Under the pieces are notes generated by a model. It ran no database searches, was not told the DNA's origin, and was given only the letters and a program-made list of their open reading frames with translations. Position numbers and translations under genes: made by a program. This document shows positions 8,308 to 10,909 of a stretch of 10,909 nucleotides of DNA, one piece after another; position 1 is the stretch's first letter, and each line of letters opens with the position of its first letter. The stretch comes from an uncultured Flammeovirgaceae bacterium (lineage in GTDB: Bacteria; Bacteroidota; Bacteroidia; Cytophagales; Cyclobacteriaceae): the NCBI GenBank assembly GCA_937138955.1, contig CAKZPJ010000390.1, positions 1 to 10,909 on the forward strand, given 5' to 3'.

Positions 8308-8368
8308 AAAGCATTTGTAAGGTTTGGCTACGTAGGGCGTTGATGGTTTACATGTTAAATCATACTGG

Positions 8369-9772
8369 CTATTTCTCCAGTAATCTGACGGTAGGATTTG
8401 ATACGACCGCGGCCGGACGCACTTGGTCGCCTTCTCGGCGCAAATCACCCAGATGCTGACGGGCATAATTAGCCATATGTTCTAGTTGCTGTACAACTTC
8501 TGGCTGATGCGCAGCAATATTGTGTACTTCTTGTCGGTCTTCTTCCAGATTATACAACTCAATGTCTCTTCCTTCTTTGAAGCCGGGAAAGTGAATACTT
8601 TGGTAGATGCTGTCCAAGGCTAAGTGAAGCTTCCATTTCCCCGAGCGTACTGCCTGTAATTGTTCTTTCTGGTAATAAAAAAAGGAGGTATATGGTGATG
8701 AAGCATCGTCATTCATTAGTAAGGATACTAAAGAAAACCCATCGGTGGCTCGATCATCCGGTACTGAGCTATTGGTCCACTGAGCAATAGTAGGAAGAAT
8801 ATCAAGCGTGCTGGCCATTTCGGTGACTATTCGCCCGGCGGGAATGGTGCCTTTCCATTGCATAATACTGGGTACGCGCATGCCACCTTCCCAAGTGCTG
8901 CCTTTCCACCCCCTTAGGTCGCCATTACTTCCACCCCAGCGAGAGGCTGCTCCATTATCAGAAGTGAAAACTACTAGTGTATTTTCTTCCAAGCCTTGTT
9001 CTCTTAACGTAGTTAATATCTGCCCGGTAGACCAGTCTAGTTCTTCAACAGCGTCGCCGTAAATACCGTTGGCCGACTTTCCTCGGAAATCATCGCTAGC
9101 GTGAAGCGGGTTATGCGTCATGGCGTGCGGAAGATAAATGAAAAACGGTTCTTCCGAATGAGTCTGAATAAAATCAATTGCTTCTTGGGTATAGCGTTGC
9201 GTGATAGTATTCTGATCCACCGGAGCTTCTATCACTCGTTCGTCCCGCATCAGGGGGAGCGGTACAAAGTCCCGATTCATGTCATTGCTGTAGGGAATGC
9301 CAAAGTAGGTGTCAAACCCTTGCCGGGTGGGTAGAAATTCTAATTGATCGCCCAAGTGCCACTTTCCGATGCAGGCCGTAGCATATCCTTGTTCTTTCAG
9401 TAGTTCGGCAATAGTGATTTCGTTGGGGTTAAGGCCTTTTTTAGCCTTCGGAAAAAGAACCTGCGTGCCCACGCTATCGGGGTGCCGAGCATTAACGTGC
9501 ATGTCAACCCGGCGCGGATAGCAGCCGGTCAGGAGGCTAGATCGGGAAGGAGTGCATACTCCACTGGTAACATAGAAGTCGGTAAACAATGCACCATCGG
9601 CGGCCATTTTATCGAGAACTGGTGTTCGGTGAACCGAAGAGCCGTATACGCCCAAATCACCATATCCCAAGTCATCACAAAAAATGATAATGATATTCGG
9701 TAGCTCTGACTGGGCAATGGATGGGGTTGCCGAAAGAGTAAATATCCAAAAAATAAGAACTATAGTTTTCAT
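8369..9772 (-). CDS. Secreted arylsulfatase-type sulfatase (formylglycine-dependent)
   Basis: The enzyme hydrolyses a sulfate ester, probably on a polysaccharide or its oligosaccharides, in the periplasm or outside the cell. The 467 residues from the ATG at 9772 begin with a signal peptide (about 1-20, cut near SIA-QS). Catalytic features are the calcium pair D33-D34 in FCDDLGYGDLG, the formylglycine motif C73-T-P-S-R (matured by FGE or anSME, not encoded here), GKWHLG (136-141), the H216/H220 region, SDNG (271-274) with further metal ligands, and WKGSTWEGGMRVP (289-301) with a sulfate-contacting lysine. The length is normal for family S1 sulfatases of the arylsulfatase A or GalNAc-6-sulfatase type; substrate cannot be read from sequence. 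A TTG six bases upstream (9778) is an unnecessary alternative start. It is the first gene of a likely two-gene unit with the AraD1-like gene and is divergent from the 102-residue gene. No SusC/SusD or glycoside hydrolase gene is in the window. Confidence 0.95.
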   Translation of the reverse strand: MKTIVLIFWIFTLSATPSIAQSELPNIIIIFCDDLGYGDLGVYGSSVHRTPVLDKMAADGALFTDFYVTSGVCTPSRSSLLTGCYPRRVDMHVNARHPDSVGTQVLFPKAKKGLNPNEITIAELLKEQGYATACIGKWHLGDQLEFLPTRQGFDTYFGIPYSNDMNRDFVPLPLMRDERVIEAPVDQNTITQRYTQEAIDFIQTHSEEPFFIYLPHAMTHNPLHASDDFRGKSANGIYGDAVEELDWSTGQILTTLREQGLEENTLVVFTSDNGAASRWGGSNGDLRGWKGSTWEGGMRVPSIMQWKGTIPAGRIVTEMASTLDILPTIAQWTNSSVPDDRATDGFSLVSLLMNDDASSPYTSFFYYQKEQLQAVRSGKWKLHLALDSIYQSIHFPGFKEGRDIELYNLEEDRQEVHNIAAHQPEVVQQLEHMANYARQHLGDLRREGDQVRPAAVVSNPTVRLLEK

Positions 9773-9818
9773 AAACAAAGCTGATTATTAGCGGTAGTAA
9801 GGTAGTATTTTTTACATA

Positions 9819-9848
9819 ATTGACGTAAGTTGGATTAACCTAAAATTG
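9819..9848 (+). promoter_or_regulatory. Possible Bacteroidota-type promoter for the 102-residue gene
   Basis: ATTG at 9819-9822 and TAAAATTG at 9841-9848 are 18 bases apart and resemble the Bacteroidota -33 (TTTG) and -7 (TAnnTTTG) elements; the -7 matches 7 of 8 positions. The -7 element ends only 5 bases before the ATG, so transcription would begin at or next to the start codon and the mRNA would be leaderless. That makes this a weak call. The 81-bp divergent gap (9773-9853) must also hold the sulfatase promoter, for which I see no convincing match. Confidence 0.22.
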
Positions 9849-9853
9849 TAACT

Positions 9854-10162
9854 ATGCATTCGTACGATACTCTAGTAGAAGCCACCAACGATTTAAAAAA
9901 ACGTGGCTTTGAACATGATTTTAACTTAGAACGAGATCGACTGTACTGTAAACAGCTTAAGATGCACTATCGTCCCAAAGAATTCATAATCAAGGAAGTA
10001 CACCGATTTGAGGGAATGACTGACCCGGGAGATAATTCGGTAGTGTATGCGGTAGAAACTAGTAACCACGATAAAGGAGTGCTGATAGATGCTTACGGTA
10101 CTTACTCGGAAGCATTATCCGATGGAATGCTGGAAAAACTCAAAGCTGGTTATCAGCATTAG
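9854..10162 (+). CDS. Conserved small hypothetical protein, often labelled 'phosphoribosylpyrophosphate synthetase'
   Basis: The 102-residue soluble protein has no signal peptide or membrane segment. It resembles, from memory, a short Bacteroidota family with the layout YDTLxEAxxxLKxxG (4-18), DFNL (22-25), EVHRFEGM (48-55), DPGDNSVVYAV (57-67) and KGVLIDAYGTY (74-84). Databases often call this family 'phosphoribosylpyrophosphate synthetase', but the protein is about a third of the length of PRPP synthetase and shows no PRPP loop, so that name is probably a propagated error. It is likely a small alpha/beta protein of unknown role. The ATG at 9854 is the only in-frame start that gives the family N-terminus. 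It stands alone, divergent from the sulfatase and followed by a dead transporter gene. Confidence is high that it is a gene, low on function. Confidence 0.8.
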   Translation: MHSYDTLVEATNDLKKRGFEHDFNLERDRLYCKQLKMHYRPKEFIIKEVHRFEGMTDPGDNSVVYAVETSNHDKGVLIDAYGTYSEALSDGMLEKLKAGYQH

Positions 10163-10909
10163 CGAGTTTCTTCTTGGAAGCGAAAAGACTTAACGCAGGG
10201 GTCAGTTCCCCTCACCTTGTTTCAGCTTACTTTACCTATGGTAGTCGGGGTGCTAAGTATGGTAGCATTCAACTTAGTTGATACCTACTTTATAGAAAGT
10301 TGGGTAAAACCGAGTTAGCTGCTCTAAGCTTTACCTTTCCGGTAATTATGGTAATTTTTAGCTTGGTATAAGGAATTGGTATCGGAGCTACTGCTTTCAT
10401 CTCCCAGTCTTTCGGTCAGAACAATCTAGCTAAAGCCGCTTGAGAAACGACCGATAGTCTGGTTCTAGCAATAATTCTGGTACTCATGTTTGTGACGGTT
10501 GGGTTGTTTACCATTGATCCGTTATTTTCGGCTCTAGGAGCTACTCCTTAGGTACTTCCCCTAGTCCGGGAGTACATGGAAATCTGGTATTTTACCATCC
10601 TGTTCGTTATTGTTCCCTTTGTGGGGAATAGTGCTATCCGGGCTACTGGCGATACACAAACTCCCAGTTACATTATGCTGTTTGCGGTACTGATCAATGC
10701 CGCACTAGACCCGCTTCTAATCTTTGGTTGGGGCCCTATTCCGGCATTAGGTCTACAGGGTGCGACTTTGGCAACCGCGATTTCCCGAGGTTTTACTATG
10801 GTAGTATCGCTCTACATATTGCGCTATCGCGAACGTTTGATCACATTTGATATTCCCCACTCGTCAGGTTTTGTTCGGGTGCTGGCAGGCTCTTCTCTAC
10901 CTCGGTCTA
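10163..10909 (+). pseudogene. MATE-family multidrug/Na+ antiporter pseudogene (3' end beyond window)
   Basis: Translation with one correction gives the N-terminal half of a MATE exporter, an inner-membrane drug or cation antiporter. LTQGSVPLTLFQLTLPMVVG starts at 10190, then AFNLVDTYFI, LAALSFTFPVIMVIFSLV, GIGIGATAFISQSFG, REYMEIWYFTILFVIVPF, NSAIRATGDTQTPSYIML and NAALDPLLIFGWGPIPALG. Defects: no ATG, GTG or TTG lies in frame between the upstream stop (10160-10162) and the conserved start region; one base is missing near 10295 (ATAGAAAG where ATAGGAAAG restores the frame); and stops occur at 10369-10371 (TAA), 10441-10443 (TGA) and 10549-10551 (TAG). After the last stop the frame is open to the window end. 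The two blocks on either side of the frameshift remain well conserved, so inactivation seems fairly recent. About 240 residues of a usual 450 are visible; the rest lies outside. Stop-codon recoding is unlikely, because all three stops plus a frameshift are involved. Confidence 0.92.

Noticed and set aside
8328..8335. CTACGTAG palindrome in the sulfatase-AraD1 gap as an operator
   Set aside because: An 8-base palindrome is common by chance and there is no second copy or other support.
8308..8466. N-terminal extension of the AraD1-like gene starting at 8466
   Set aside because: It would overlap the sulfatase coding region by about 100 bp and adds residues unlike the family, whose N-terminus matches the ATG at 8307.
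9773..9778. TTG start of the sulfatase at 9778
   Set aside because: The ATG two codons further in gives a normal signal peptide (MKTIVLIFW).
9773..9790. CAGCTTTG on the minus strand as a -7 element for the sulfatase
   Set aside because: It ends only three bases before the ATG and has no -33 partner at the right distance.
10163..10200. Terminator hairpin after the 102-residue gene (TTTCTTC / GAAGCGAAA)
   Set aside because: The stem needs a bulge and has no T-run after it, so it is not a credible terminator.
10369..10551. Stop-codon recoding or programmed frameshifting in the MATE gene
   Set aside because: Three different stop codons, a separate one-base loss and no start codon together point to decay, and the other genes in the window use normal stops.

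Overview
The window looks like chromosome of a free-living, probably marine member of the Bacteroidota (Cytophagales-like). The main reasons are a 1679-residue secreted protein ending in a type A C-terminal sorting signal of the type IX secretion system (found only in the Bacteroidota/FCB lineage), start sites with AT-rich rather than strong Shine-Dalgarno leaders, a secreted formylglycine sulfatase, and a small hypothetical protein of a family I recall from Bacteroidota genomes. The genus cannot be named from this window. No RNA gene, CRISPR array, insertion sequence or phage gene was seen.

Layout, left to right. (1) 1-577, plus strand: the 3' end of a gene for a membrane-anchored protein with a TPR-like helix pair, a coiled coil, a KNH/Kre9-like beta domain and one C-terminal membrane segment. 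(2) 597-5636, plus strand: a giant T9SS-exported protein only 19 bp downstream, with a seven-repeat SBBP-like propeller, a seven-repeat FG-GAP/VCBS propeller, three IPT/TIG domains, an Ig-like domain, a poorly characterised beta-rich region and the sorting signal. (3) 5651-7156, minus strand: pyrR-pyrB, separated by 3 bp, the start of pyrimidine synthesis and its PRPP-binding regulator. This unit converges on the giant gene, and the two stop codons lie in opposite arms of one short hairpin. (4) 7345-9772, minus strand: a secreted sulfatase followed by a GguC/AraD1-type fumarylacetoacetate-hydrolase-fold protein, probably one unit for breaking down sulfated or acidic sugars. (5) 9854-10162, plus strand: a 102-residue conserved hypothetical protein, divergent from the sulfatase. 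(6) 10163-10909, plus strand: the N-terminal half of a MATE-family efflux transporter that is clearly a pseudogene, with no start codon, one frameshift and three different in-frame stops.

The genes form independent functional units: surface display or adhesion, nucleotide synthesis, polysaccharide catabolism and a dead exporter. I see no new defence or mobile system. The most notable items are the multiply broken MATE gene, the double seven-bladed architecture of the T9SS protein, the shared stop-codon hairpin, and the sulfatase-AraD1 pairing. Several automatic start choices would be wrong here (TTG or over-extended starts for pyrR, the sulfatase and AraD1); the corrected starts are given.
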